Positions 8,494 to 18,074 are shown, counted from the first letter of the stretch. The stretch: 64,000 nt of DNA from Hyphomicrobiales bacterium (GCA_900469955.1 UBYX01000028.1:49641-113640); one strand, 5' to 3'. Numbers and translations: made by a program. The notes: a model not told the origin generated them from the letters alone.

Positions 8494-9657
8494 TCAGCGG
8501 TTGAAGGAGGTTACGAGCGGTTTGCCAAAGAGACGTGCCCAGGCAACCGCACTTGCAGTTTGAATGCCGACGATCGACGTGCCCTTGGTCCACCACCCGT
8601 TTCCAACAGCGATGATCAGATCCGGATCTCGGGCCAATGATTGCAGTACCGGCCAGACGATGAGCTGCTCATAGCAGATCAGCGGGGCAACACGTATATC
8701 GACCATGTCGGCAATAGGATTATCGAAAAAGTGCGCGCGAGCGCCCCCGCTTTCTCCAAGCCAACCACGCCACGGTTGCCACATGGAGCCTGGGACCGGC
8801 ATTCGCTCCCGATAGATTATCTTCCCACCTTCTTCTGTGATAGCGACGAGGACGTTGTCATAACCGCCGTCGACGACGACGGCTGCTCCGGCGATCACGA
8901 TCTTATCAGACCCCTTCAGCGCTCTCTGCCAGACCCACCCGGAGGTCGGCGTCCAGAAGCCCAATGCGCTTTCAGGCAGAACAATGACCTGGTCATGCGG
9001 CGATGTCTTACCTAGTACCGTTTTCGCCAGGTAGAGCTGGCGCTGAAGCGATGGATCGCGACCAAGACTTGCGCCGTATTCGAGGTCGACACCCTTCCAT
9101 CCAGGCGGTAGACTCGCGGGCGTCCAGCTAGTGGCGGACCAAGCCCACAGTCCCGAAAGGGTAAGAATTGCAGCCGGCCGATACGGTGTCGCGAGGACGG
9201 CGAGGCCGGTTGCAAGGGCAAGGAGGCCAAGCCACCCCCATCCGGGAAACAAGACACCTGCAGCCGTGATAGGATGCGCCCATCCGAGGATTCCGAACGG
9301 GGGTATCGCCACCAGAATACCCGCCGCCACGTAACGAAACGCACGTTGCCATTCGTACGCTGGGGTCCACAGTAGTGTATGAACGAACACAAAGGCGCTC
9401 GACGCGGTAACCCAAAGCAGGAGCCCCGACAGCAGGTCAGAGCCGTAAAAGGCGGCAACACCCTGAGGCAGCCCGCGTGAGGCAGCCAGAAAATAGCCCC
9501 CCGAAACAAGCGCTGCGACTTTTCGAGACTTCGCCATCGACCAAACGACCGGGAAGGCGAGCGACAGGGGAAGCGCGAGGACAAAGCCGCTCCAGGCCAA
9601 CCAACCGGCGCCGATCGCAGAAACAACGAGGAAGCTCGTTCGAAGGTCAGGGCGCAA
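8494..9657 (-). CDS. traB: TraB, carbon-nitrogen-hydrolase-family conjugal transfer protein
   Basis: A 387-aa membrane protein with several N-terminal transmembrane helices and a C-terminal nitrilase/apolipoprotein N-acyltransferase-like domain: catalytic-type residues appear in VIVLPESALG (Glu), the lysine of EEGGKIIYRERMPVPG and the cysteine of APLICYEQ. TraB enhances plasmid transfer in Ti plasmids, perhaps by processing or acylating envelope components. Its start overlaps the traF end by 11 bases. Confidence 0.9.
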   Translation of the reverse strand: MRPDLRTSFLVVSAIGAGWLAWSGFVLALPLSLAFPVVWSMAKSRKVAALVSGGYFLAASRGLPQGVAAFYGSDLLSGLLLWVTASSAFVFVHTLLWTPAYEWQRAFRYVAAGILVAIPPFGILGWAHPITAAGVLFPGWGWLGLLALATGLAVLATPYRPAAILTLSGLWAWSATSWTPASLPPGWKGVDLEYGASLGRDPSLQRQLYLAKTVLGKTSPHDQVIVLPESALGFWTPTSGWVWQRALKGSDKIVIAGAAVVVDGGYDNVLVAITEEGGKIIYRERMPVPGSMWQPWRGWLGESGGARAHFFDNPIADMVDIRVAPLICYEQLIVWPVLQSLARDPDLIIAVGNGWWTKGTSIVGIQTASAVAWARLFGKPLVTSFNR

Positions 9658-10204
9658 AGGTCAGCACCTCCTTCGCCAGGCCGAGGATCCCCGCAACGGG
9701 GAGCGGACCGAAGTATCGCGAGTCGTACGATCCTTCGAAGTCAGAGTGCAGGAAGACGAACCCTTCGCGGATTACGCCGCCCGCATAAGGGGTAAGTGAT
9801 CTTCCCTTTCCGTCTATTGAAGACAATCTCGAATTGGGCAGAGGGACGCGATCAATAAGGATCGTTCGCCCGATCGCGACATGCTGCCCCGCAACCGCAG
9901 CGACCATCTTGATCAACGGCGCATATCCTCCGGCGCAGAGACCCGACCGGAGATAACCGCGCCGCGCTGCCCACTCCATGTCCGGCCTCTCGGGTGGGCA
10001 AATGAAGATGACGTCGCCGCCACGTGCCGGCCGGTTCAGCGGTTGGATTCGCCATAGTCCGATCGGCTCGCTTGGCGTGAGGTTCAGGCGATAGCCGGCG
10101 AGCCCCGCCGTTGCTATAGAAAAGGGGACGCACAGAGCGGCAAAGGCCAAAGCGAGACCGCGCTTCTGCCATATCCGACGGTCGCTGTGGATAACGGAAT
10201 TCAT
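9647..10204 (-). CDS. traF: TraF, S26-family pilin-maturation peptidase
   Basis: A 185-aa signal-peptidase-like protein. One N-terminal membrane segment is followed by the Ser-containing motif TPSEPIGLW and the Lys-containing motif PLIKMVAAVAGQ, the Ser-Lys dyad of S26 peptidases. TraF cyclises or matures the TrbC pilin of IncP-like mating systems. The start overlaps the traA stop (ATGA) and the end overlaps traB, indicating translational coupling within traAFBH. Confidence 0.93.
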   Translation of the reverse strand: MNSVIHSDRRIWQKRGLALAFAALCVPFSIATAGLAGYRLNLTPSEPIGLWRIQPLNRPARGGDVIFICPPERPDMEWAARRGYLRSGLCAGGYAPLIKMVAAVAGQHVAIGRTILIDRVPLPNSRLSSIDGKGRSLTPYAGGVIREGFVFLHSDFEGSYDSRYFGPLPVAGILGLAKEVLTFAP

Positions 10205-13200
10205 TTGAGTGACAGCCCCGAAGATTTGGTTTGGCGGAGGGCCTCCGCCTGCTTTGCCGCGTTGACGCCGCGCTCATGCGCGGCCAGTTGCTGGCTGGCG
10301 CGCATCAAGCTCCAGGCGGATTGAACCTCGGCCTTTTGCCCCGGATTCATGCCCGATGTGACGGAGCGAAAGGTCTCGCCGCCCGCGTCTTTGGCAGCCA
10401 GGGGCAGAAGGGTTCTTTCGCCGAAACGTTCTGAGACCGCGCGCGCGAAGCCTTCCAGTTCTGCCTTGATCATCTTGTCGGCAAGCGCGAACTCCAGGAC
10501 GGACGGAAGATCGTTTCGATCGATGGCGTCCCGGACGCGCTCGAGGACGGTTTTCGCACTGGGCGACAGGGCAGGGATGTCGATTGATACCTGTCTGCGC
10601 GTCGCTAGCTCCTCTCGCAGCATGCGCGTCTCCAGCGTGTCGCGCTGATGTAGATAGTCGGACAGACTGGCTGCAAGTGCGGGCGCATTGGCGATCGCAC
10701 GTTCCCGGTCTCGCTTTTCTGCCGCACCCGTGAACATGCCCGTCTTTCCTTTGAGCGCGCCAAAACTTTCGGGCTTGTCAGCGATAGTTTTCAGCTTCGC
10801 CTCGGCACTCGCATTATCGGTCAGCATCCTGCCGACATCGACGGATTTAAAAGCGGCTTCAGGGTTCGCATAGACAAGCTGAAACCGGGTCGAGACCTCT
10901 TCCCATTGCTTCTTCAAGGCCGGGTCCGCTGCGAGCCTGTCTTCAACAGCCTGATCGATGGTTTTGGGAGAAGTCGTGATACCAGCGACCATGGGCTTTG
11001 CCTCCTTAGTGGGATTGGATTTGAGCGTTGGGCTAAGACCGATCCTGGCGCCGATTGCCGCAAGCCGGTCCGCCAGATCGGCCAATCTCTCGGCCCGCCT
11101 TGCGGTCCAATCGAGCCGGTCGCGGGCGATCGTTCGGGCAACGTTGACGAGATGCAAACCCCGCACTTCGGCAAAACGAAGCGCCTGCCGGTAGAGGCTG
11201 CCGCCAGAATAATCGAGCGTGGTCTCCTTGGCGTTGGAGCGTGACAAGATCTCGATCAATCCGCCGGCTTTGGCAAAGGCGCGGCGACCGTAATAGACGG
11301 CAAGATCCTCGCGGTGGCGCGTCATCGCAACGTAGGTCAGATGCCGATCGAGCGAGAGGGAAGCAAGCACCTTCACCTTGTCGACCGTAGCACCTTGGGC
11401 TTTGTGTACCGTGGTGGCATAGCCGTGATCGACATTGTTGTAGAAGCGTTGTTCGACGCTCACCTGGCGGTGTCGCTCCGCGTCACCGATCTCGGCGACG
11501 ATACGGCCGGGCGAGGCTTCGACCACTCTGGCCAGCATGCCGTTCTTGACGCCGATCGATCCCTCGTTCTTCAGAAAGACGATCTGGTCGCCTGCTGCAA
11601 ACCTTCTGATACCGTCGGCTGTCTTGAAGACATCGCCCTCTTCGACGATGCTGCGTTCGACGAGTTTTTGGCGTGCCAGCTCATTGAGCATGCGGACATC
11701 CCGGCGCAGATGCGCGAGGATGAGCGAGGACTTCTCGGGATCGTAGTCTCGGTTCCAGTCGGCAATCAGGTTGCTAACCGCCTGGCCCTTCAGCTCCGAG
11801 GCCATCATGCGGCCATGGACGCCATAGGCTTCGACCGCCTTGGCGATCTTACCACGGGCCAGATCAAGCGATGCGTCGCGCATCCATTGTTGGCGCTGGC
11901 GATAGAGGGTTTCCAGTTCCGCATAGCCGATACGATCGGCGATCGCACGAAATGCTGCGCCAGCCTCGATCGGCTGCAGCTGTTCGGGGTCACCGACCAA
12001 AACAAGCTTGGCGCCGGTCTTCGTGACGGCTTCGACGAAGAGCGCCATTTGCCGGGATGAGACCATGCCGGCCTCATCCAGCACGAACACGGTCTTATCA
12101 TCGAGCTGGTTTCTGCCCTGATCCCAGCGCAGTTCCCAGGACGACAGGGTGCGCGAGACAATGCCGGCTTCTTTCTCCAGACCTTCGGCCGCCTTGCCGG
12201 CGAGCGCACCACCGACGACGCGATAACCGGCCGCTTCCCATGCCTCGCGGGCTGCTTTCATCATCGTCGTCTTGCCAGCGCCAGCGCGGCCGATCACGGC
12301 GGCGATCCGGACCGATCCTCCCACACGCTCGATCGCCGTCTTCTGCTCATCTGAAAGACGCGAATGGTGGGCAAAGACTGTCTCCAGCACCGTCGCATGA
12401 ACGCCATGCGACGCGCGCTGAGAGAGCCAGATCGCGCGATTGGCCATTTCGGCTTCGATCCGAATCAGTTCCCGCGTCGTGTATTTTGCAGGTTGCCGTA
12501 CCCCGGTGGTAAAATCGATCCGCTCGCGATCAAGCCGCAGCGTCTGCGGACTCTGCAGGATGCGCGCCATCAGGTTCTGGAAGAGGACCGGATCATCGAT
12601 ATAGCGATGGAGAACCTTGGAGATATCGCGGCTGTCGAATACGCTTTTTTCGCGTGTGATCAGGTCGAGCACGATCTCGGGACTAGCTTGGATGCGCCAA
12701 GCGTTCTCCGCCCGCCGCTCCTCCTGCAGCTCCAGCCGCTCAAGGGAAACCGTCTCCGCCGCCGTGCCATCTGCGGTCGCTGCCTTCCGCTCGATCGCCT
12801 TAGTACCGACACCGAGATGAATGGTCGGCGTCAGTTCTATCCCCTGCTTCTCGAAGGATCGGCCATCGATGCGGATGTCGTGACCGGCAAGCGCAAGATG
12901 CCGGTTCTGGCAGGCGAACCAACCATCGCGAAACCCATTGAAATCGTCGGCACTGCCGGCCCATAGCTCGTAGACTTTTCTGCCGGCATCATTGCGGACC
13001 GGAATGCCGTCAGGTCCAGTCACCGCAACTTTCTTGGGGCCGAAGCCGTCCTCCGACAACGCCCGCAACGTCGTCATCATGTGGATATGCGGATTGCCCG
13101 GAGCATCATGGAAAACCCAGTCCGCGACCATGCCTCTCGCCGTGACGTGCCGCGCTACGAACTCGCGAACAAGCTCGATGTTCTGCTGAGGTGAAAGCTC

Positions 13201-13512
13201 GATCGGCAGGGCGATGGTCACGTCCTTCGCGAGTTGAGCATCGGCCCGCTTCTCGAAAGCTTCCACCCGGTTCCAGAAGGCTTCGGATGCCCCCGAGACC
13301 GATCGATCGGCGATCATCGAGCGTAACCATTCGGGTGCATCCGCCGGGATAACAAACTCCTCGTGGAGCAGGCCTTGTTTTCGGGTGTAGTCGATCGTTC
13401 GTGCTTCCCGCTCGAATTCCATCTTCGCGCAATGCCGGTAAGCCGCAGACAGCAGGGCGCTGCGGCCGGAACCGCGGGCAACGATGCTGACTGAGAAATG
13501 CGGGACGGCCAC
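10201..13512 (-). CDS. traA: TraA, MobA-type relaxase with TraI-type helicase domain
   Basis: TraA nicks oriT and unwinds the plasmid for transfer. Starting at GTG 13512 it begins MAVPHFSVSIVARG and has 1103 aa, the usual TraA length; the frame is open about 70 codons further upstream, but through oriT. The N-terminal MobA/MobL relaxase domain holds the metal-ligand motif PHIHMMTTLRA and the HCAKMEFEREARTIDYTRKQ region. A RecD/TraI-like helicase domain follows, with Walker A GRAGAGKTTM, Walker B VFVLDEAGMVSS and a UvrD-like VHKAQGATVDKV motif. First gene of traAFBH, divergent from traCDG. Confidence 0.95.
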   Translation of the reverse strand: MAVPHFSVSIVARGSGRSALLSAAYRHCAKMEFEREARTIDYTRKQGLLHEEFVIPADAPEWLRSMIADRSVSGASEAFWNRVEAFEKRADAQLAKDVTIALPIELSPQQNIELVREFVARHVTARGMVADWVFHDAPGNPHIHMMTTLRALSEDGFGPKKVAVTGPDGIPVRNDAGRKVYELWAGSADDFNGFRDGWFACQNRHLALAGHDIRIDGRSFEKQGIELTPTIHLGVGTKAIERKAATADGTAAETVSLERLELQEERRAENAWRIQASPEIVLDLITREKSVFDSRDISKVLHRYIDDPVLFQNLMARILQSPQTLRLDRERIDFTTGVRQPAKYTTRELIRIEAEMANRAIWLSQRASHGVHATVLETVFAHHSRLSDEQKTAIERVGGSVRIAAVIGRAGAGKTTMMKAAREAWEAAGYRVVGGALAGKAAEGLEKEAGIVSRTLSSWELRWDQGRNQLDDKTVFVLDEAGMVSSRQMALFVEAVTKTGAKLVLVGDPEQLQPIEAGAAFRAIADRIGYAELETLYRQRQQWMRDASLDLARGKIAKAVEAYGVHGRMMASELKGQAVSNLIADWNRDYDPEKSSLILAHLRRDVRMLNELARQKLVERSIVEEGDVFKTADGIRRFAAGDQIVFLKNEGSIGVKNGMLARVVEASPGRIVAEIGDAERHRQVSVEQRFYNNVDHGYATTVHKAQGATVDKVKVLASLSLDRHLTYVAMTRHREDLAVYYGRRAFAKAGGLIEILSRSNAKETTLDYSGGSLYRQALRFAEVRGLHLVNVARTIARDRLDWTARRAERLADLADRLAAIGARIGLSPTLKSNPTKEAKPMVAGITTSPKTIDQAVEDRLAADPALKKQWEEVSTRFQLVYANPEAAFKSVDVGRMLTDNASAEAKLKTIADKPESFGALKGKTGMFTGAAEKRDRERAIANAPALAASLSDYLHQRDTLETRMLREELATRRQVSIDIPALSPSAKTVLERVRDAIDRNDLPSVLEFALADKMIKAELEGFARAVSERFGERTLLPLAAKDAGGETFRSVTSGMNPGQKAEVQSAWSLMRASQQLAAHERGVNAAKQAEALRQTKSSGLSLK

Positions 13513-13591
13513 GCGCAGGACACTCCATCTTCCGAACGAATTTAACATGGTCGAGAAGATCGGCATGGCCCCGCCTGGGCTTGAGCCAGGG

Positions 13592-13622
13592 CGTCGCATC
13601 AGCGACGTATAATTGCGCCCTT
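13592..13622. other. oriT: oriT nick region, RSF1010-type
   Basis: A perfect hairpin (arms CGTCGC and GCGACG, loop ATCA, 13592-13607) is followed by TATAATTGCGCCCTT. The segment TGCGCCCT is the nick-site core of RSF1010/Ti-type (MobQ) origins, cut before CCCT in known members. Position in the traA-traC gap is where rhizobial plasmids carry oriT. A nearby short dyad (GTTGG/CCAAC around 13662-13676) may belong to the same control region. Confidence 0.88.
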
Positions 13623-13766
13623 GGATGCCGTCCTTCGAACGGCCGGGATGATGGGCAGAAGCGTTGGCAGAGCCAACTACCACTTCTGATAGTCGCTTCG
13701 CGCCTGAACTTCTGAAATTTTCCAACTGTCACAGACAGGCATAATGTTCGGAAGGATCCATCGGGA

Positions 13767-14054
13767 ATGAAGAAATCGTCGCTTCAGCTGCGCAAGGACA
13801 TCGCCAAGCTCCAGGAACAGCTTCGTCAGGCGGAGACACGCGAGGCGGAACGGATTGGCCGCATCGCGTTGAAAGCGGGCCTGGGGGAGATCGAGATCGA
13901 CGAGGGCGAGTTGCAGACTGCCTTGGAAGCCGTTGCCAAGCGGTTTCGCGAAAGCAAGCGAACACCGAAGTTGGAGGCGAGCGGACGCGAGCCAAAAGGC
14001 GCAAATGCGACGGCCGGCTCTGGTGCGGCTTCGGGCCAGCCTGCTGAGGCTTGA
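13767..14054 (+). CDS. traC: TraC, relaxosome accessory protein
   Basis: A 95-aa protein starting MKKSSLQLRKDIAKLQEQLR, a charged coiled-coil typical of TraC of Ti/Sym plasmids, with a low-complexity tail. TraC assists TraA processing at oriT. Start follows GGAAGGATCC. First gene of the rightward traCDG operon. Confidence 0.9.
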   Translation: MKKSSLQLRKDIAKLQEQLRQAETREAERIGRIALKAGLGEIEIDEGELQTALEAVAKRFRESKRTPKLEASGREPKGANATAGSGAASGQPAEA

Positions 14055-14058
14055 GCGA

Positions 14059-14256
14059 ATGGGCCGCATAACGACGTCCGATGCACGCAAGAAAGATACG
14101 CGCGAGAAAATCGAGCTTGGCGGCCTTATCGTCAAAGCGGGTCTCCGTTTCGAGAAGAGAGCGCTTCTGCTCGGAGCGCTGATCGAGCTCCAGCAGCGTC
14201 TGGCACATGATGGCGCTGAGCGCGCCAGGCTGATCGCTATCGGCCTTCGGCGATGA
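14059..14256 (+). CDS. traD: TraD, small conjugal transfer protein
   Basis: A 65-aa protein with the TraD family core KKDTREKIELGGLIVKAGLR and ALLLGALIEL. The ATG is 4 bases after the traC stop, and the TGA overlaps the traG ATG (ATGA). TraD is encoded between traC and traG in all Ti-type transfer regions; it probably helps the relaxosome-coupling protein contact, but its exact activity is unclear. Confidence 0.88.
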   Translation: MGRITTSDARKKDTREKIELGGLIVKAGLRFEKRALLLGALIELQQRLAHDGAERARLIAIGLRR

Positions 14257-16175
14257 CGGCGAATAAGATTCTCATCACGGCGGCTCCCGCCATCCTGATG
14301 ATCGTCGCTGTGTTCATTCTGACGGGACACGAACAGGCACTGTCCGCACTCGGTCGATCGGAAAACGCTCGACTGATGCTTGGTCGCATTGGCATAGCTC
14401 TGCCCTTCGTGGCAGCAGCAGCAGTCGGCCTGATCTACCTATTTGCGAGCGCAGGCGCGGTGAACATCAAGGCGGCCGGCCTCGGTGTGGTCGCTGGCGG
14501 ACTGGGGACGATCGCAATCGCCGGCTTCAGGGAAACTGCGCGGCTGATCGCTCTCGCGAGCAATGTGCCATCCGGTCAATCTATCTTTTCGTTTCTCGAC
14601 CCATCGACACTTATCGGCGGCGGCGCAGCGGCTCTCGTCGCAGTCTTCGGAGCCCGCGTCATGATCCTTGGCAATGCGGCCTTCGCGAGGCTAGAGCCGA
14701 AACGCATTCGTGGCAAGCGCGCGCTTCACGGCGAAGCGGAATGGATGAACATGCACGAGGCCGAGAAGCTCTTTCCGTCATCGGGGGGCATTGTGATTGG
14801 CGAATGCTACCGCGTCGATCGCGACAGCACAGCCGAACGGCCATTCTACGCTCACAATCGTACAAGTTGGGGAGACGGCGGCACATCAGAGCTCTTGTGC
14901 TTCGACGGTTCCTTTGGCTCCTCGCACGGCATCGTCTTCGCCGGATCAGGTGGCTTCAAGACGACATCGGTGACGATCCCGACCGCTCTGAAATGGGGGG
15001 GCGGCTTGATCGTTCTCGACCCTTCAAACGAGGTTGCGCCAATGGTCGCGAGACACAGGGAGGATGCGGGTCGGCGGTTGCGGACGCTCGACCCACGCCA
15101 GCCTGATACCGGCTTCAACGCGCTCGACTGGATCGGAAAGTTCGGCGGTACGAAGGAAGAGGATATCGCGTCTGTCGCCTCCTGGATCATGAGCGATACC
15201 GGACGCGCGAGCGGTGTTCGCGATGATTTTTTCAGGGCGTCGGGTTTGCAGCTTCTGACTGCGATGATCGCCGATGTCTGCCTCTCCGGCCATACGGAGG
15301 CGAAGGATCAGACGCTGCGGCAGGTGCGCGCCAATCTTTCCGAGCCGGAGCCAAAATTGCGCCAACGGCTTCAGGACATTTACGACAATTCCAGTTCGGA
15401 CTTCGTGAAGGAGAACGTTGCCGCCTTCGTCAACATGACGCCTGAGACCTTCTCCGGAGTCTATGCCAACGCGGTCAAGGAAACGCACTGGCTCTCCTAC
15501 AAGAACTACGCAGCGCTGGTGTCTGGCTCGACCTTCTCGGCAGGGGACATAGCGTCCGGCACGACCGATGTTTTTCTCAACATCGATCTGAAGACGCTGG
15601 AAACCCATTCGGGCCTGGCGCGAGTTATCATCGGCTCCTTCCTGAACGCGATCTACAATCGCGACGGAAAGGCGGACGCCCGTGTCCTGTTCCTGCTCGA
15701 TGAAGCGGCTCGGCTCGGATATATGCGGATCGTGGAAACCGCTCGGGACGCGGGACGCAAATATGGCATCACGCTGACGATGATTTATCAATCGATCGGA
15801 CAGTTGCGGGAAACCTATGGCGGACGGGACGCCTCGAGCAAGTGGTTCGAAAGCGCCAGCTGGATATCCTTCGCAGCGATCAATGATCCGGAGACCGCCG
15901 ACTACATCTCGCGCCGCTGCGGCACGACCACGGTCGAGATCGACCAAGTCAGCCGCAGCTTCCAGTCACGAGGATCGTCAAGAACCAGATCAAAGCAGCT
16001 TGCGGCCCGACCGCTGATCCAACCGCACGAGGTGCTGCGAATGCGAACCGATGAGCAGATCGTTTTTACCGCCGGCAATCCGCCGCTGCGTTGCGGCCGT
16101 GCGATATGGTTCAGACGGGGAGACATGAAGTCTTGCGTCTCCGACAACCGCTTCGGCCCGAAGGCCCAGCCGTGA
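14253..16175 (+). CDS. traG: TraG, type IV coupling protein (VirD4 family)
   Basis: A 640-aa inner-membrane ATPase that docks the TraA-DNA complex to the Trb channel. N-terminal transmembrane helices occupy about residues 1-135. The nucleotide-binding domain carries Walker A FAGSGGFKTTSVTIPT and Walker B VLFLLDEAARLGYM, with the downstream ITLTMIYQSIGQL segment usual for the family. Start overlaps traD. Last gene of traCDG. Confidence 0.95.
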   Translation: MTANKILITAAPAILMIVAVFILTGHEQALSALGRSENARLMLGRIGIALPFVAAAAVGLIYLFASAGAVNIKAAGLGVVAGGLGTIAIAGFRETARLIALASNVPSGQSIFSFLDPSTLIGGGAAALVAVFGARVMILGNAAFARLEPKRIRGKRALHGEAEWMNMHEAEKLFPSSGGIVIGECYRVDRDSTAERPFYAHNRTSWGDGGTSELLCFDGSFGSSHGIVFAGSGGFKTTSVTIPTALKWGGGLIVLDPSNEVAPMVARHREDAGRRLRTLDPRQPDTGFNALDWIGKFGGTKEEDIASVASWIMSDTGRASGVRDDFFRASGLQLLTAMIADVCLSGHTEAKDQTLRQVRANLSEPEPKLRQRLQDIYDNSSSDFVKENVAAFVNMTPETFSGVYANAVKETHWLSYKNYAALVSGSTFSAGDIASGTTDVFLNIDLKTLETHSGLARVIIGSFLNAIYNRDGKADARVLFLLDEAARLGYMRIVETARDAGRKYGITLTMIYQSIGQLRETYGGRDASSKWFESASWISFAAINDPETADYISRRCGTTTVEIDQVSRSFQSRGSSRTRSKQLAARPLIQPHEVLRMRTDEQIVFTAGNPPLRCGRAIWFRRGDMKSCVSDNRFGPKAQP

Positions 16176-16381
16176 TGTTGCCGAAAGAGCTTGGTGCGGG
16201 AGGATCGTCACCCCTATGGGCGAAGACCGCGCGCGGGCTTCGATCGCGGCACGCGAATAGAGCCGTATGTCGAAGGCAGACCGCCCGGTTTACCTGCCAC
16301 TTCACGGAAATGAATCGATGGCCGATGATCGATTCAAAACTGTCGTTGGACGCTCATGGTCGAAAGCGCGATTCTGTCATC

Positions 16382-16639
16382 ATGATCGCACAACCCTACC
16401 AGCTCTACGTGGAAAGAACGGACCGGACAAAAAACATGTCCCGCTTCTATGCGATGTCGATCGAGCCAAACCTCTTCGGCGAAACTTGCCTGACACGGCG
16501 CTGGGGTCGTATCGGTGCAAAGGGTCAAATGATGATACACCATTTCCAGCGGGAACAGGATGCTGTCATGCTTTTCCTGCACCTGACCCGTCAGAAAAGA
16601 AACCGCGGATATCGCACCCTTTCCAGCAACGATCGTTGA
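16382..16639 (+). CDS. WGR-domain protein
   Basis: An 85-aa protein beginning MIAQPYQLYVERTD, with the diagnostic TRRWGRIGAKGQ and a C-terminal helix, i.e. a single WGR domain. In eukaryotic PARPs WGR binds DNA ends; bacterial stand-alone versions are common near traG on rhizobial plasmids but have no established role. The frame is open upstream, but the ATG at 16382 gives the usual size. Confidence 0.82.
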   Translation: MIAQPYQLYVERTDRTKNMSRFYAMSIEPNLFGETCLTRRWGRIGAKGQMMIHHFQREQDAVMLFLHLTRQKRNRGYRTLSSNDR

Positions 16640-16778
16640 TCTCTCGTGAAACGTCCCTTTCAACCATGAAAGCTGAGCGCAAATCTGCTATCGCCACTTT
16701 TGCTCTTAGGCTCGAAGGAACACGCATTCGAAGGCCGACTTACTATCCGCGCTCATTGGGGCAATCTCCATCGCGACA

Positions 16779-17165
16779 GTGCTGCAAGCGGTCCCAACCA
16801 GCGCCGCTTCCAGGAACGTTTCTCAGTTTCACAAGTGCGATTGCGCATCCCACACGAACTGCGTTGTCGATGGCGACACGATCTGGATTGCAGGTGAGAA
16901 AATCAGGATCGCGGATATCGACACGCCGGAGATCAGCGAACCGAAATGCCCATCCGAGCTCGCGCTTGGCAACAAGGCCACCGCCCGACTGATCGAGTTA
17001 ATAAGCGCTGGACCTTTCGAGTTAAAGGCATGGCCAGGGCGGGACGAAGATCGCTATGACCGAAAACTGCGTGTCCTTGTACGCGACGGGCGCAGTCTCG
17101 GTGACATTCTGGTTTCGGAGGGCTTGGCGCGGACATGGTCCGGCAGACGCGAGCCCTGGTGCTAG
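16779..17165 (+). CDS. Staphylococcal-nuclease-like (SNase) protein, start uncertain
   Basis: Contains the thermonuclease core: CVVDGDTIWIAGEKIRIADI, then TPEI, a central helix (GNKATARLIELIS) and the C-terminal DRYDRKLRVLVRDGRSLGD. The arginines expected for catalysis in RIADIDTPE and DRYDRKLR are present. The best start is GTG 16779, but the in-frame residues upstream (LLSALIGAISIATV) continue a signal peptide without any ATG, GTG or TTG before a stop at 16707. So the start may be non-canonical or the 5' end frameshifted. Probably a secreted or periplasmic nuclease. Ends in a hairpin terminator. Confidence 0.75.
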   Translation: MLQAVPTSAASRNVSQFHKCDCASHTNCVVDGDTIWIAGEKIRIADIDTPEISEPKCPSELALGNKATARLIELISAGPFELKAWPGRDEDRYDRKLRVLVRDGRSLGDILVSEGLARTWSGRREPWC

Positions 17166-17167
17166 TA

Positions 17168-17191
17168 CCGGCTCGCTCGGAAGCGAGCCGG
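17168..17191. terminator. Bidirectional hairpin terminator
   Basis: CCGGCTCGCT and AGCGAGCCGG form a perfect 10-bp stem around CGGA, between the nuclease stop and the convergent small gene at 17201. A terminator serving both strands is the simplest reading. Confidence 0.6.
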
Positions 17192-17200
17192 ATACGACGG

Positions 17201-17374
17201 TTATTGTCGTCGGTTCCAGTCGGTCTCGAAGTTGACTTCGATCTCGATGAAGAACGGGATCTTGATCGGGAGCTTCAGGCCGAGCTTGCCCTTACGGAAG
17301 AGATGCTGGGCGACCTTACCGAGGGTGCGAAGACGGCGTCCGGTGCGCTGAAGGTATTTGGCGAGCTGTTGCAT
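17201..17374 (-). CDS. Small basic hypothetical protein (57 aa)
   Basis: Begins MQQLAKYLQRTGRRLRTLGK and ends NFETDWNRRQ; basic N-terminal half, hydrophobic IPFFIEIEV strand towards the end. AGGAG lies 7 bases before the ATG and the gene is bounded by a terminator. Function unknown. The upstream 17375-17676 holds no further gene that I can support. Confidence 0.55.
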   Translation of the reverse strand: MQQLAKYLQRTGRRLRTLGKVAQHLFRKGKLGLKLPIKIPFFIEIEVNFETDWNRRQ

Positions 17375-17676
17375 GTTGGCTTCTCCTGTTAATTGCGTTT
17401 CATCGCGGGGATGAAGAGCAGACCGGGAAAGGAGCGCCGCGCCGAAGGGACCCCGTTGCGCCGGCGCAATGGGAAGAAGCGCACGGCCGAAGCGAAAGCG
17501 GAGGACCTGGAGGCAGCCGAACTTTGTTTCGCGATGAAGCCGTAGGCTGAGGAAAATTCTGATGCCGCAAGGTTGCGGTGTAACGACCGAGATGCACCAT
17601 CCCTGATGTCGATGAAATGGGATCAACAGGAAGCCTGCAGCAGTTCGACACGAGGAAGATCAGGTGTCGATCCCGC

Positions 17677-17847
17677 TCAAGAGGGCGGCTCCTCTGAGAG
17701 CAGAGCATCAAGCTCTGCGTTGACAAAGGCAAGCTCTTGCCTCGCACCAGTCAGCTCCGCCTCGATCTGCAGGCGTTCGTCCCAGTCCACGCAATTTGCC
17801 AGCTCGACCCGCAGTTCCTCGATGTGCTGTTCCAGGGAAAACGTCAT
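17677..17847 (-). CDS. Small acidic coiled-coil protein (56 aa)
   Basis: MTFSLEQHIEELRVELANCV and a second helix of the type LTGARQELAFVNAELDALLS: two amphipathic acidic helices likely forming a helical hairpin. AAGGAG lies 8 bases before the ATG. No function known. The following stretch to 18164 holds hairpins but no gene. Confidence 0.55.
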   Translation of the reverse strand: MTFSLEQHIEELRVELANCVDWDERLQIEAELTGARQELAFVNAELDALLSEEPPS

Positions 17848-17962
17848 CGTCTCATCTCCTTGAGTTCGTGAAAGACGACCTCCGGCACCAGGGAGGTGAT
17901 GACGGGGTCAAGGATCGCGAAAGCGACCGGCGGAGCCGGGGAGTGGGGAGCCGATTTGCGCA

Positions 17963-17980
17963 GGCGGCCTGAGGGCCGCC
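17963..17980. terminator. GC-rich hairpin in intergenic region
   Basis: GGCGGCC-TGAG-GGCCGCC forms a perfect 7-bp stem. No T-run follows on either strand, so it may be a structural repeat rather than a true terminator. Confidence 0.3.
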
Positions 17981-18074
17981 GGAGCAAATTGGGGGAACCG
18001 CTCACCTTGGCGCCGGCATCGGCGACCGGTATCCTCAAGAGAATCTGAGCCGCTCACCCCCTCTAGTCTGGCAC

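Noticed and set aside
10201..13725. Full-length TraA frame starting at 13725
   Set aside because: The first 71 codons cross oriT and show no TraA similarity; the GTG at 13512 gives the family N-terminus.
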